From Actinomycetes bacterium (GTDB lineage Bacteria; Actinomycetota; Acidimicrobiia; Acidimicrobiales; Acidimicrobiaceae), in assembly GCA_021850605.1 (NCBI GenBank), contig JAJZLQ010000137.1, positions 1-34,758 on the forward strand: 34,758 nucleotides of DNA. Direction: 5' to 3'. Shown here piece by piece: positions 14,577 to 24,042 of this stretch (its first letter is position 1; each line of letters opens with the position of its first letter). The notes under the pieces were generated by a model, which had not been told where the DNA came from, ran no database searches, and was given only the letters and a program-made list of their open reading frames with translations. A program made the translations under genes and the position numbers.

Positions 14577-15566
14577 TCAGCCCTTCAGAAGATCCGCAAC
14601 ATCGTTGCGCTCCGCCACGAGCTCATCGGTGGTGATGGCGATCTTGGAGCGGGCGAAATCGTCGATCTCGAAGCCTTCCACCACCTTCCAGCTATTGCCG
14701 TCCGAAGCGACGGGGAAGCCGAACTGCAGACCCTCGGGAATGCCATACTCGCCGCGGCTGATGACCGAGAGCGACGCGCAGGTGTCCGCCGGGGTCGGGG
14801 TGATGATGCTGCGAACCGAGTCGATCACCGCGTTTGCCGCCGATGCCGCCGAAGAAGCTCCACGGGCATCGATGATGGCGGCGCCGCGCTTCTGGACCGT
14901 GGTAATGAAGTCACCCTTCAGCCATGCATGATCGGTTATCACCTCAGTGGCAGGCTTGCCGCCGATGGTAGCGTTCGCGAAGTCGGGGAACTGGGTGGCC
15001 GAGTGATTGCCCCAGATGGCCACGTTCTTCACATCCGACACCTCAACACCGGCCTTGTGGGCAAGCTGGCTGACCGCACGGTTCTGGTCCAGACGTGTCA
15101 TAGCGAAGAAGCGCTCCGCCGGCACCTCCTTTGCCGCCTCCCGGGCGATGAGTGCATTGGTGTTGCAGGGGTTGCCGACCACGAAGACGCGCACATCGCC
15201 GGAAGCCACCTTGGCAATGGCCCGGCCCTGAGGACCGAAGATCCCACCGTTGACACCCAGCAGGTCGCGGCGCTCCATGCCCGCCTTGCGCGGCATCGCA
15301 CCCACCAGAATCGCCCAGTTGACCCCGCTGAAGCCCGTCTCGAGATCCGCCGTCAGCTCCATGCCGGTGAGCAGAGGGAAGGCGCAGTCATCGAGCTCCA
15401 TCGCCACACCCTCAAGGGCGCGCATGGCCGGCTCGACCTCGATCAGGCGCAGCGAGACAGGCGTCTCCGGGCCGAACATGGCGCCGGAGGCGATGCGGAA
15501 CAGAAGGGAATAGCTGATCTGGCCGGCAGCGCCGGTTACAGCCACGGAAATGGGAGTCTTGCTCAT
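14577..15566 (-). CDS. mdh: Malate dehydrogenase
   Basis: Mdh interconverts malate and oxaloacetate with NAD in the TCA cycle. The protein has 329 aa from ATG 15566, preceded by AAGGAGAAGAG; the longer frame to 15614 lacks a ribosome site. Diagnostic blocks: [19 protein letters not shown] (NAD-binding fold), [21 protein letters not shown] (active-site loop with the substrate arginines), [23 protein letters not shown] and [13 protein letters not shown] with the catalytic His. This is the cytosolic-type, LDH-like-fold MDH common in actinobacteria. It lies 66 bases downstream of icd on the same strand and may be co-transcribed. Confidence 0.96.
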   Translation of the reverse strand: MSKTPISVAVTGAAGQISYSLLFRIASGAMFGPETPVSLRLIEVEPAMRALEGVAMELDDCAFPLLTGMELTADLETGFSGVNWAILVGAMPRKAGMERRDLLGVNGGIFGPQGRAIAKVASGDVRVFVVGNPCNTNALIAREAAKEVPAERFFAMTRLDQNRAVSQLAHKAGVEVSDVKNVAIWGNHSATQFPDFANATIGGKPATEVITDHAWLKGDFITTVQKRGAAIIDARGASSAASAANAVIDSVRSIITPTPADTCASLSVISRGEYGIPEGLQFGFPVASDGNSWKVVEGFEIDDFARSKIAITTDELVAERNDVADLLKG

Positions 15567-15631
15567 CTCTTCTCCTTGACTTTGGTGCCCATGCCTAATT
15601 CGGAGCGTGGGCACACTTCAAATCGTGGCGC

Positions 15632-16828
<1,197 letters not shown>

Positions 16829-16892
16829 AGTGGCCGATACTATCCCCAAATGCCAGGGGGGACTAAAACGAGAGCCCCATGGTGATGCCTCG

Positions 16893-17765
16893 CTAAGCCT
16901 TCTGCGTGCCGAATACCGCCTCGTGAATTGCGACGGTCGTGGCGGCCTGGTTCATGGTAAAGACATGCAGGCCTTCGACCCCCATGGCCAAGAGGTCGGT
17001 GCAGAGGTCGATGGCAATCCGGGTGCCCTCGGCCTGGAAGCCGGCCGGGTCGTCCTCGTAACGCTCGAGCCTCGACGCCACCTTTGCCGGGATGGAGGTT
17101 CCGGACAGCTCCGCCATCCGCTTCATGGTCGAGAGGCTGGTCGGTGCCATGATACCCGGGAGCACGGGCTTGTTCACCCCACGCTTGGCCAATGCATCAC
17201 GCAGGCGCGCGTAGCGATCGGCGGTGTAGAAGAACTGCGTAATCGCGTAGTCCGCGACCTCCAGCTTTTCCGCAAGCCGGTCCATGTCCGCCTCAAAGTT
17301 CGGAGCTTCCGGGTGGCCCTCGGGGTGGGCCGCCACCCCGACGCACATCGAGTATTTCCCGCTTGCCAGGCGCGCCAGGTCGATAGCGTGAGCGAGATCG
17401 CCCGGAGCCAGCTCATCGCTAGATTCCAGCGGTGGATCGCCACGAAGCGCCAGTAGGTTCACGATCCCATGGCTGGCGTACCGCTCCAGGATCGCTTCAA
17501 GATCGCCTTGGCTGTGCGCGGCAGTCACTAGGTGCGCGACCGGAAGAAGCCCGTAATCACGCCGCAGGCGGACCACAAGCTCATGGGTGTGCTCGCGCGT
17601 CGAGCCGCCCGCGCCATAGGTGATGGAGGCGAAGTCGACCCTCAGGCTCGAAAGCTCCGCCAGGGCGGCCTCCAGGCGGGCCTCCGCCGCGGGCGAGCGC
17701 GGCGGCCAGAGTTCGACCGAGAAAATGGGCCCGGTGCGGTTGGCGATCAGCTCGTCAACCCGCAT
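16893..17765 (-). CDS. metF: 5,10-Methylenetetrahydrofolate reductase
   Basis: MetF reduces methylene-THF to methyl-THF for methionine synthesis, using FAD. The protein has 290 aa from ATG 17765 (GTG 17771 is the other option). Blocks in order: [11 protein letters not shown] with the catalytic Glu, [59 protein letters not shown] and [10 protein letters not shown]. The start overlaps the end of folD by 11 bases, so the two are translated from one message. It is the last gene of the purN-purH-folD-metF run. Confidence 0.94.
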   Translation of the reverse strand: MRVDELIANRTGPIFSVELWPPRSPAAEARLEAALAELSSLRVDFASITYGAGGSTREHTHELVVRLRRDYGLLPVAHLVTAAHSQGDLEAILERYASHGIVNLLALRGDPPLESSDELAPGDLAHAIDLARLASGKYSMCVGVAAHPEGHPEAPNFEADMDRLAEKLEVADYAITQFFYTADRYARLRDALAKRGVNKPVLPGIMAPTSLSTMKRMAELSGTSIPAKVASRLERYEDDPAGFQAEGTRIAIDLCTDLLAMGVEGLHVFTMNQAATTVAIHEAVFGTQKA

Positions 17766-18627
17766 TTGCACCTACGCCTCCGGCCCTGGCGGCCTCCAGC
17801 GCGTTCACCAGCAGCATGGCCCGGGTCATCGGCCCGACACCCCCGACCGTCGGTGTCACGGCGGAGGCCACTTCGGCTACCGAGGGATCGAGGTCGGAGG
17901 AGAGCTTGCCGTTGACGAAAGGCGTACCGGCACCGACTACGACAGCACCGGGCTTGATCATGTCACCCCTGATCAACCCGGCCACGCCTGCCGCCGCAAT
18001 GACGACGTCGCCCTGGCGGGTCACAGTACCGAGGTCCTCGGTCCCGGTGTGGGCGATGGTGACGGTGGCGTTGCACCCCTTGCGCTTTGCCGAGAGGAGC
18101 ATGGCCAGCGGCCGCCCGATGGTCAGGCCCCGCCCGACCAGAACCACATGCTTGTGCTCCACCCCTACGTCGTAGAAGGAGAGGAGCTCGACGATCCCTG
18201 CCGGGGTGCACGGAAGCGGGCCAGGCTCGTTCATGACCAACCTGCCCAGGTTCACGGGGTGAAGCCCGTCGACGTCCTTGGCCGGCGAGATGGACAGCAG
18301 GGCCTGCAGCTGGTCCAACCCCGCCGGGAGCGGAAGCTGCAGCAGGATCGAGTCGACCTCACCAGAGGAGTTCATCTCCTCGATGACGGCGAGAAGCTCC
18401 GCCTGGGTGGCGTCCGCCGAAAGCTGGCGGTGAAAGGATGCAATGCCCACCTCGTGGCAATCGCGGTGCTTCATGGCCACGTACTTGGCGCTGGAGGGGT
18501 CGTCGCCCACCAGGATGGTACCCAGTCCCACCTCCTTGCCGACGGCTGCAAGCTCGGCCACGCCGGCTTTCACCCGCTCCTTGATGGAGGCTGCGACGGC
18601 GTTACCGTCGAGAATTTTCGCAGTCAT
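17755..18627 (-). CDS. folD: Bifunctional methylene-THF dehydrogenase/cyclohydrolase
   Basis: FolD converts methylene-THF to 10-formyl-THF in two steps with NADP. The protein has 290 aa. The catalytic Tyr and Lys lie in SAKYVAMKHRDCHEVGI. Further blocks: ILLQLPLP, SPAKDVDGLHPVNLG, PCTPAGIVELL, VLVGRGLTIGRPLAMLL (the usual GRS is GRG here) and TPTVGGVGPMTRAMLL. GAGAGG lies upstream of the ATG, and the purH stop is only 14 bases away. Its product, 10-formyl-THF, is the substrate of PurN and PurH encoded just upstream. It overlaps metF at its 3' end. Confidence 0.96.
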   Translation of the reverse strand: MTAKILDGNAVAASIKERVKAGVAELAAVGKEVGLGTILVGDDPSSAKYVAMKHRDCHEVGIASFHRQLSADATQAELLAVIEEMNSSGEVDSILLQLPLPAGLDQLQALLSISPAKDVDGLHPVNLGRLVMNEPGPLPCTPAGIVELLSFYDVGVEHKHVVLVGRGLTIGRPLAMLLSAKRKGCNATVTIAHTGTEDLGTVTRQGDVVIAAAGVAGLIRGDMIKPGAVVVGAGTPFVNGKLSSDLDPSVAEVASAVTPTVGGVGPMTRAMLLVNALEAARAGGVGANAG

Positions 18628-18641
18628 AGATGCCGGGCCTC

Positions 18642-20147
18642 TCAGTGTTTGAAGTGTCGTTCGCCGGTGAATACCATGGCCAGGCCGGCCTCGTCGGCGG
18701 CTTCGATGACCTTGGCGTCGTTGATCGATCCCCCCGGGGAGATGACGGCGGCCACGCCCGCCTCGGCCAGTGCCAGCATGCCGTCCGGGAACGGAAAGAA
18801 GGCGTCCGAGGCTCCGGAGGAGCCGACGGCGCGCTCACCGGCCTTGGTGGTGGCAATACGCGCGGAGTCGAGACGGTTCTGCTGTCCCGCACCGATACCC
18901 ACCGCCATCTCGTCCCTCACCACGACAACGGCATTGGAACCGGTCCGGGCGCACACCTTCCAGGCCATGGCCAGGTCCCGCATCTGCTCCGGGGTCGGCG
19001 CCGCCTTGGTCACCACCTTCCAACCCGCGGCCCCGGACAGGAAGCGGTCGGGCTCCTGCACCAGGAACGCGTTGCCGAGCGAGCGGATCTGCAGGCCGGC
19101 CTCCTCCGGAGAGGGCGCCTCGACCAACCTGGTGTTCTTGCGCTTGGCGGCGAGCATCTCCACCACGCCCTCGGCATAACCGGGGGCAATAATGACATCC
19201 GCCTTGGGATTGGCAGCCAGTTCGGCGGCCAGGTCGGCATCCACCTCGCGATTGAGCGCGACGATCCCACCGAAGGCCGAGACCGGATCGGCCTCGAAGG
19301 CGAGGCGGTAGGCGTCGGAGATGCCGCCGTCGGAAACCGCCGCGCCGCAGGGGTTGGCGTGCTTGACAATGACGGCGGCCGGGCGAGAGGCATCGGCCAG
19401 CTCGTGCACCAGCCTCCAGGCGGCGTCGGCGTCGAACAGGTTCAGATAAGACAGCTCCATCCCGGAGTGCTGCTTGAGCCCCTGCAGCCAGCTGGAACGA
19501 TTGGAGGCGAAATAGAGCGCTCCCATCTGGTGGGGGTTCTCGCCATAACGCAGGCCACGTGCCTTTTCGAGGTGAAGACCGATCCGCTCGGGTAGCGGAC
19601 TCTCCGAGTCCGAGAGCCAGTCCGAGATCAGCCGGTCATACGCCGAGAGGTGGTCAAATGCCTTGGCTGCCAGCCGGCGCCTGAACGCGAGCGGCACATC
19701 GCCCTGGCGCAGAGCCTCCAGCAGCGGCTGATAGTCGGCAGGATCGACCACGACGGAGACCGAGGCGTGATTCTTGGCCGCCGCCCGGATCATGGACGGC
19801 CCGCCGACGTCGATCGTCTCAATGGAGGGGGTCGCGGCAAAGGGATAGAGGTTGCACACCACCACGTCGATGGTCTCGATCCCCATCCGCTCGAGATCAG
19901 CCATGTGGGCCGGCTTCGAGCGATCGGCGAGGATACCGCCATGGAGACGCGGATGCAGGGTCTTGACCCGTCCGTCGAGCATCTCGGGCGAACCCGTCAC
20001 CTCCTCCACGGAGAGGTGGGCGATCCCTGCCTCGGCCAGGGCGGATGAAGTCCCGCCACTCGCGACCAGTTCGTATCCGAGGGCCGACAGCTCGCGGGCC
20101 AGGTCGACGATCCCCTCCTTGCGATAGACGGAAAGCAAGGCTCTCAT
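18642..20147 (-). CDS. purH: Bifunctional AICAR formyltransferase/IMP cyclohydrolase
   Basis: PurH carries out the last two steps of IMP synthesis using 10-formyl-THF. The protein has 501 aa, slightly short of the usual ~520. The N-terminal MGS-like cyclohydrolase domain includes ELVASGGTSSALAEAGI, GRVKTLHPRLHGGIL and DVVVCNLYPF. The C-terminal formyltransferase domain includes LRYGENPHQ, the catalytic KHANPCGAA, DPVSAFGGIVALNR and SDAFFPFPDG. The ATG overlaps the purN stop as ATGA, so the pair is translationally coupled. folD follows 14 bases after the stop. Confidence 0.97.
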   Translation of the reverse strand: MRALLSVYRKEGIVDLARELSALGYELVASGGTSSALAEAGIAHLSVEEVTGSPEMLDGRVKTLHPRLHGGILADRSKPAHMADLERMGIETIDVVVCNLYPFAATPSIETIDVGGPSMIRAAAKNHASVSVVVDPADYQPLLEALRQGDVPLAFRRRLAAKAFDHLSAYDRLISDWLSDSESPLPERIGLHLEKARGLRYGENPHQMGALYFASNRSSWLQGLKQHSGMELSYLNLFDADAAWRLVHELADASRPAAVIVKHANPCGAAVSDGGISDAYRLAFEADPVSAFGGIVALNREVDADLAAELAANPKADVIIAPGYAEGVVEMLAAKRKNTRLVEAPSPEEAGLQIRSLGNAFLVQEPDRFLSGAAGWKVVTKAAPTPEQMRDLAMAWKVCARTGSNAVVVVRDEMAVGIGAGQQNRLDSARIATTKAGERAVGSSGASDAFFPFPDGMLALAEAGVAAVISPGGSINDAKVIEAADEAGLAMVFTGERHFKH

Positions 20148-20788
20148 CGGCCGCTACCTTTCAATTCGGCGTGGGAGCCTCGCTCCGCGCGCCACCTTTC
20201 CTGAAACTCGAAGAAGTCCCCCTGGCCTTCGCGGGCGAGGAACTCCGCGTACTGGCGCAGGGTGAGCGGGTAAAGAACCCGCTCGACTTCCTTGATGCGC
20301 TCGTGCAGGGTGGACTCGGTATCTCCGAGGCGCACCTCCACCGCCCGCTGGGCGAGAATCGGACCGGCGTCCACCGCCAAAGTGGCAAGGTGAACGGTGC
20401 AGCCGGTCACCCGCACGCCATAGCCGAGCGCCTCCCGCACCGCGTGCCATCCCGGAAATGCGGGCAGCAGCGATGGGTGGGTGTTGAGGATGCGGCCCTG
20501 GTAGGCCTCATGCACCGGCTGTTCGAGAACGGTGCCGTAACCGGCCATGGCGACCAGTTCGATGCCGCCGCTCCCAAGCTCATTTGCGACTTCATGGCTG
20601 TAGGCCATCCTGTCGAATGCGGGCGTGAAGTCCCTTCTATAGCACCGCATAAGCGGTATGCCATGGGCCAGGGCCAGCTCTTCCGCACCACAAGGCCGGT
20701 CCACGAGCACCGAGGATACCTCGATGCCTTGGGTGACCATGGCGTTCAGGATGGTACCGCTGCCAGAAGCGAGTACCGCGATTTTCAC
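20144..20788 (-). CDS. purN: Phosphoribosylglycinamide formyltransferase
   Basis: PurN transfers the formyl group of 10-formyl-THF to GAR in purine synthesis. The protein has 214 aa from GTG 20788: MKIAVLASGSGTILNAM is the usual phosphate-binding start. ILNTHPSLLPAFPG carries the catalytic Asn and His, and TVHLATLAVDAGPILAQ the catalytic Asp. The longer frame to 20851 adds 21 unrelated residues and is not used. No Shine-Dalgarno precedes the GTG; TATGCT (20800-20795) ends six bases before it, suggesting a leaderless transcript for the whole purN-purH-folD-metF operon. The C-terminus is slightly extended (FFEFQERWRAERGSH). Confidence 0.94.
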   Translation of the reverse strand: MKIAVLASGSGTILNAMVTQGIEVSSVLVDRPCGAEELALAHGIPLMRCYRRDFTPAFDRMAYSHEVANELGSGGIELVAMAGYGTVLEQPVHEAYQGRILNTHPSLLPAFPGWHAVREALGYGVRVTGCTVHLATLAVDAGPILAQRAVEVRLGDTESTLHERIKEVERVLYPLTLRQYAEFLAREGQGDFFEFQERWRAERGSHAELKGSGR

Positions 20789-20794
20789 GGATAC

Positions 20795-20821
20795 AGCATA
20801 TGAGCGATGCGCGGTTGCCAA
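20795..20821 (-). promoter_or_regulatory. Putative promoter of the purN operon
   Basis: TTGGCA (20821-20816) and TATGCT (20800-20795) with a short 15-base spacer; the GTG start follows six bases later. The spacer is shorter than ideal, so the -35 is doubtful, but the -10 position fits leaderless initiation. Confidence 0.35.
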
Positions 20822-21405
20822 CCGCCCCCGGCACGCAGTGCTCTCCAGCAAACGGCAATCGGGCCCGGACAGGGGGCGTCAAATGCCGTTCACCTTGAGT
20901 CACAATCACCCCGCCCGCTGAACGCCACCTGCGCACCCTGCCCGGCGCGGCCCCACAGCGTTCAATATCGCATAGGTTCATGTGCTCTTGTGACAGGGGG
21001 CACTGTGAATCCTGCATGAGCATTCGCCACAGTCAGGCTCAGCTTGGATGGAGACTTACCGGCCGCGCTGTCCCGTGCCGCAAGGAGCTTCACCATCGGC
21101 CGGATCCCGCCCGTAGTGAGCGATGCGAGCCTGATCGCCCATCCCAACCCTGGCCCGCCCAGCCAAAACCTCATGGAAGCCGATCCCGGCACAGAGAGGC
21201 ACCTCGCACCACTTCTGCGGCACAAGACGCTTGCCCAATGCAACCACACTACGGGCGGCCCCGACGATCTGGAAATGGGCCAGTGCGACAGATCCACGCG
21301 GAGCGAACACGAGGAGTCGAGCGACCGGGTCCGAACACAAGGTGGTGGGAATGCCGACGCCACCTGGACTCGCGCTCGCGAGCCGAACCAAGAGCGGTTA
21401 TGTGA
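20822..21405. other. Gene-poor gap with overlapping unexplained open frames
   Basis: Together with the purN promoter and the sucD terminator this makes a 680-base gap between purN and sucD. Open frames of 111-147 codons overlap in four frames on both strands (for example 20962-21363 and 21056-21391 minus, 20980-21405 and 21044-21487 plus). None shows a ribosome site or a family I recognise, and they cannot all be genes. It could be a decayed element or a structured RNA locus. Confidence 0.4.
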
Positions 21406-21447
21406 CGGCGACGCCCAGCCAAGACAATGCTTGGCTGGGCGTCGCCG
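21406..21447 (-). terminator. Perfect 18-bp hairpin terminator after sucD
   Basis: An uninterrupted 18-bp inverted repeat (21406-21423 and 21430-21447) around the 6-base loop ACAATG, 20 bases past the sucD stop codon. The stem includes GCCCAGCCAAG/CTTGGCTGGGC. No T-run follows on the minus strand (TCACATAACC), as in many actinobacterial hairpin terminators. Confidence 0.8.
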
Positions 21448-21467
21448 GAATTTCGATGAATTCGGCC

Positions 21468-22355
21468 TCAGCCGAGCTTGTGGATGATCTCCACCATCGC
21501 CTCGCCGGCGGCCGTCGGGTTCGGCGCAACGATGACGCCGGCCTCGGCAAGGGCGTCCATCTTGGCCTTGGCGGTTCCTTGCGAACCGGAGATGATGGCG
21601 CCCGCATGGCCCATCTTCTTGCCAGGCGGCGCAGTCTGGCCGGCGATGTAGGCGACGACGGGCTTGGAGAAGTGCTCCGCTATGAATGCTGCCGCCTTCT
21701 CCTCGTCGGCACCACCAATTTCGCCGATCATCAGCACAGCCTTGGTCTCCGGGTCGGCCTCGAAGGCAGCCAGGCAGTCGATGAAGCTGGTGCCGGGCAC
21801 GGGGTCGCCGCCGATGCCTACGCAGGTGGTCTGGCCAACACCCTGCTGGGACAACTCGTGGATGGCCTGGTAGGTGAGGGTGCCCGAGCGGGAGACGATT
21901 CCAACCGGTCCGCCCGGAAGGGCGATATCACCCGAGGTGATCCCGATGTTGCACTTCCCCGGCGAGATAATGCCGGGACAGTTTGGCCCGAGCAGGCGCG
22001 TACCTGGGTACTCGTCGCGCAGGAGGTTGAAAAAGTACGCCTCGTCCTTGGCGGGAATGAACTCGGTGATGCAGACCACGAACGAGACACCGGCCTTGGC
22101 CGCCTCGAGGACGGCGTCACCCGCGAAACGGGGAGGGACCGAGACGAAGCTGGCGGTGGCGCCGGTCACCGCGACCGCCTCTTCCACGGTGTCGAAGACG
22201 GGGATCCCGTCCACGTCGGTTCCGCCCTTACCGGGCGTCACACCCGCGACGACCTTTGTGCCGTAGTCACGATTCCTGAGTCCGTGGAATCGTCCTTGAC
22301 CGCCGGTGAGTCCCTGCACCACCACTCGGGTGGTCTCGTCAACGAAGATGCTCAC
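21468..22355 (-). CDS. sucD: Succinyl-CoA ligase, alpha subunit
   Basis: SucD carries the phosphohistidine and CoA site of succinyl-CoA synthetase. The protein has 295 aa: [14 protein letters not shown] (CoA-binding Rossmann start), [80 protein letters not shown] and [13 protein letters not shown] with the active-site His. The GTG start lies four bases after the sucC stop, and AAGGGAG inside the end of sucC is its ribosome site, so the two subunits are co-translated. It is followed by the hairpin at 21406-21447. Confidence 0.97.
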   Translation of the reverse strand: MSIFVDETTRVVVQGLTGGQGRFHGLRNRDYGTKVVAGVTPGKGGTDVDGIPVFDTVEEAVAVTGATASFVSVPPRFAGDAVLEAAKAGVSFVVCITEFIPAKDEAYFFNLLRDEYPGTRLLGPNCPGIISPGKCNIGITSGDIALPGGPVGIVSRSGTLTYQAIHELSQQGVGQTTCVGIGGDPVPGTSFIDCLAAFEADPETKAVLMIGEIGGADEEKAAAFIAEHFSKPVVAYIAGQTAPPGKKMGHAGAIISGSQGTAKAKMDALAEAGVIVAPNPTAAGEAMVEIIHKLG

Positions 22356-22359
22356 TCGC

Positions 22360-23514
22360 CTATGCTCCCTTGTTCTCGTTCACGATTTCGACCGCACGGC
22401 GGGCCGCTGCCAGCATGGTCCCCTCCACTACCAGGCGTGGAGAGACATGCGGAGCCAGGATCTCCCTGGCCAGGTCCGCATTGGTCCCGTCCAGGCGGAT
22501 CACCATCGGAGCGCGAAGCTCGACGCGGTTGAGAGCCTCCAGGATCCCCTTGGCGACCTCGTCGCAGCGGACGATTCCACCAAAGATGTTGACCAGTACC
22601 GCCTCGACATTCTCGTCGGTGTTGATCACCTCGAGCGCCGCTGCCATCGTGTCCGCGCTTGCGCCGCCTCCAAGGTCAAGGAAGTTGGCAGCCGATCCGC
22701 CGACCTGGTTGACCACGTCCAGCGTGGACATGGCCAGGCCCGCCCCATTGGCGATGATTCCCACCGAGCCGGAGAGGCCGATGTAGTTGAGCCCGCGCTC
22801 CTTGGCCAGACGCTCGCGCCCGTCGTACTCGACGGTCTTGGCCCATTCCGCCCACTCGGGATGGCGGAAGGCGGCGTTGTCATCGAGGGTCACCTTGGCA
22901 TCCAGTGCGTGAACTTTGCCCGCGGTGTTGAGGATCAATGGGTTGATCTCCACCAGGTCCGCGTCGCCCTCGACGAAGGCCCGATAGAGCGCCTCGAGAA
23001 CATCGGCGACGCCTTGGCGCGCCTCGGGGTCGATGCCGGCGGATTCGACCGCCTCCTCCAGCATTTCCCTGTCGACACCCTCGACCGGATCGATATGCCT
23101 GCGCACGATGGCCCCGGGATCGGTGGCGGCCACCTCCTCGATGTCCACACCGCCCTTGGCCGAGAGCATCAACAGGTAGAGCTTGGCCGAGCGGTCCAGC
23201 GTGTAGCTGGCGTAGTACTCCTTGGCGATGTCCGAGGCGTGCTCGACCCAAACCCGCTTGACGAGGTGGCCCTTGATGTCCATACCCAGGATGGCCTGGG
23301 CATGCGCGCGGGCCTCCTCCTCGTTGCCTGCGATCTTGATGCCGCCCGCTTTGCCTCGGCCTCCAACCTGAACCTGGGCCTTGATGACCGCAGGGAACTC
23401 GGCCGCCACCGCCTGGCGCACGGACTCCTCCACTGTCTCGGCCACGCCGCCCGGCGAGGTCGGTATCCCATAACGGGCAAAGAACTGCTTGCCCTGGTAC
23501 TCGAAAAGGTCCAC
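22360..23514 (-). CDS. sucC: Succinyl-CoA ligase, beta subunit
   Basis: SucC is the nucleotide-binding ATP-grasp subunit. The protein has 384 aa: [18 protein letters not shown] at the N-terminus, [18 protein letters not shown] (nucleotide loop), LVEINPLIL (metal site), [46 protein letters not shown] and [19 protein letters not shown]. The GTG start at 23514 has GGAGA eight bases upstream. It lies 54 bases after the B12-binding mutase subunit on the same strand and four bases before sucD, suggesting a single operon. Confidence 0.97.
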   Translation of the reverse strand: MDLFEYQGKQFFARYGIPTSPGGVAETVEESVRQAVAAEFPAVIKAQVQVGGRGKAGGIKIAGNEEEARAHAQAILGMDIKGHLVKRVWVEHASDIAKEYYASYTLDRSAKLYLLMLSAKGGVDIEEVAATDPGAIVRRHIDPVEGVDREMLEEAVESAGIDPEARQGVADVLEALYRAFVEGDADLVEINPLILNTAGKVHALDAKVTLDDNAAFRHPEWAEWAKTVEYDGRERLAKERGLNYIGLSGSVGIIANGAGLAMSTLDVVNQVGGSAANFLDLGGGASADTMAAALEVINTDENVEAVLVNIFGGIVRCDEVAKGILEALNRVELRAPMVIRLDGTNADLAREILAPHVSPRLVVEGTMLAAARRAVEIVNENKGA

Positions 23515-23568
23515 CTGGCGTGTCTCCTTGATTGTCGGTCTGAAATCCGGTGGGGGAAGGGGTGGTGG

Positions 23569-23988
23569 CTAGACGGAGGCCATCCCCTTCTCACGGCGAT
23601 CGAGGACGTCCTCGAGCCACGCGGCGATGCGTGGCAGTGGAGCGCCCGGTGTGAAGACCGCGGCCACGCCGAGGCGCTTCAGGGGCTCGATGTCGGCTTC
23701 GGGTATGATGCCGCCGACCATCACCACGACGTCATCGAGCCCGGCCGCGCGCAATTCGTCGATCACCTTTGGCACGAGGGTCATGTGCGCCCCGGAGAGG
23801 AGGGAAAGGCCGACGGCGTCGGCGTCCTCCTGCACCGCGGCCGCTGCGATCTGCTCAGGGGTCTGGTGCAGTCCGGTGTAGATTACCTCGAAACCGGCGT
23901 CACGCAACGCCCTGGCGATTACCTTGGCGCCACGGTCATGGCCATCTAAGCCCGGCTTGGCAACAACTACGCGATATGGACGTTCCAC
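23569..23988 (-). CDS. Methylmalonyl-CoA mutase, stand-alone B12-binding subunit
   Basis: A 139-aa cobalamin-binding domain. Coenzyme B12 is bound base-off through D15-x-H17-x-x-G20 in KPGLDGHDRGAKVIARAL; further blocks are YTGLHQTPEQIA, GLSLLSGAHM and VVMVGGIIPEAD. It works with a separate catalytic subunit, which is not in the window, to convert methylmalonyl-CoA to succinyl-CoA. GTG 23988 is chosen: family homology begins there, and a TATATT hexamer (24001-23996) lies seven bases upstream, so the message is probably leaderless. The TTG at 24006 would lie upstream of the inferred transcription start. Being next to sucCD makes metabolic sense, since succinyl-CoA is the SucCD substrate. Confidence 0.92.
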   Translation of the reverse strand: MERPYRVVVAKPGLDGHDRGAKVIARALRDAGFEVIYTGLHQTPEQIAAAAVQEDADAVGLSLLSGAHMTLVPKVIDELRAAGLDDVVVMVGGIIPEADIEPLKRLGVAAVFTPGAPLPRIAAWLEDVLDRREKGMASV

Positions 23989-23995
23989 GGCGTCC

Positions 23996-24025
23996 AATAT
24001 AGGCAATAACGACCCTTAAGTCGAA
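23996..24025 (-). promoter_or_regulatory. Putative leaderless promoter of the mutase subunit-sucCD operon
   Basis: TATATT (24001-23996) with a weak TTCGAC 18 bases further upstream (near 24025-24020). The GTG at 23988 follows the -10 by seven bases, the distance expected for transcription to start on the codon itself. Confidence 0.45.
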
Positions 24026-24042
24026 AAGAGCCTAACGATCGC

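Noticed and set aside
17620-19179. 519-codon plus-strand frame over folD and purH
   Set aside because: Shadow of two conserved genes on the other strand; no ribosome site or motif.
20637-21023. 128-codon minus-strand frame over the purN start
   Set aside because: It overlaps purN in another frame, and half of it lies in the promoter region; no homology is recognised.
22306-23949. 547-codon plus-strand frame across sucC/sucD
   Set aside because: Antisense shadow of clearly identified sucC and the mutase subunit; composition is His/Gly/Arg-rich without family signals.
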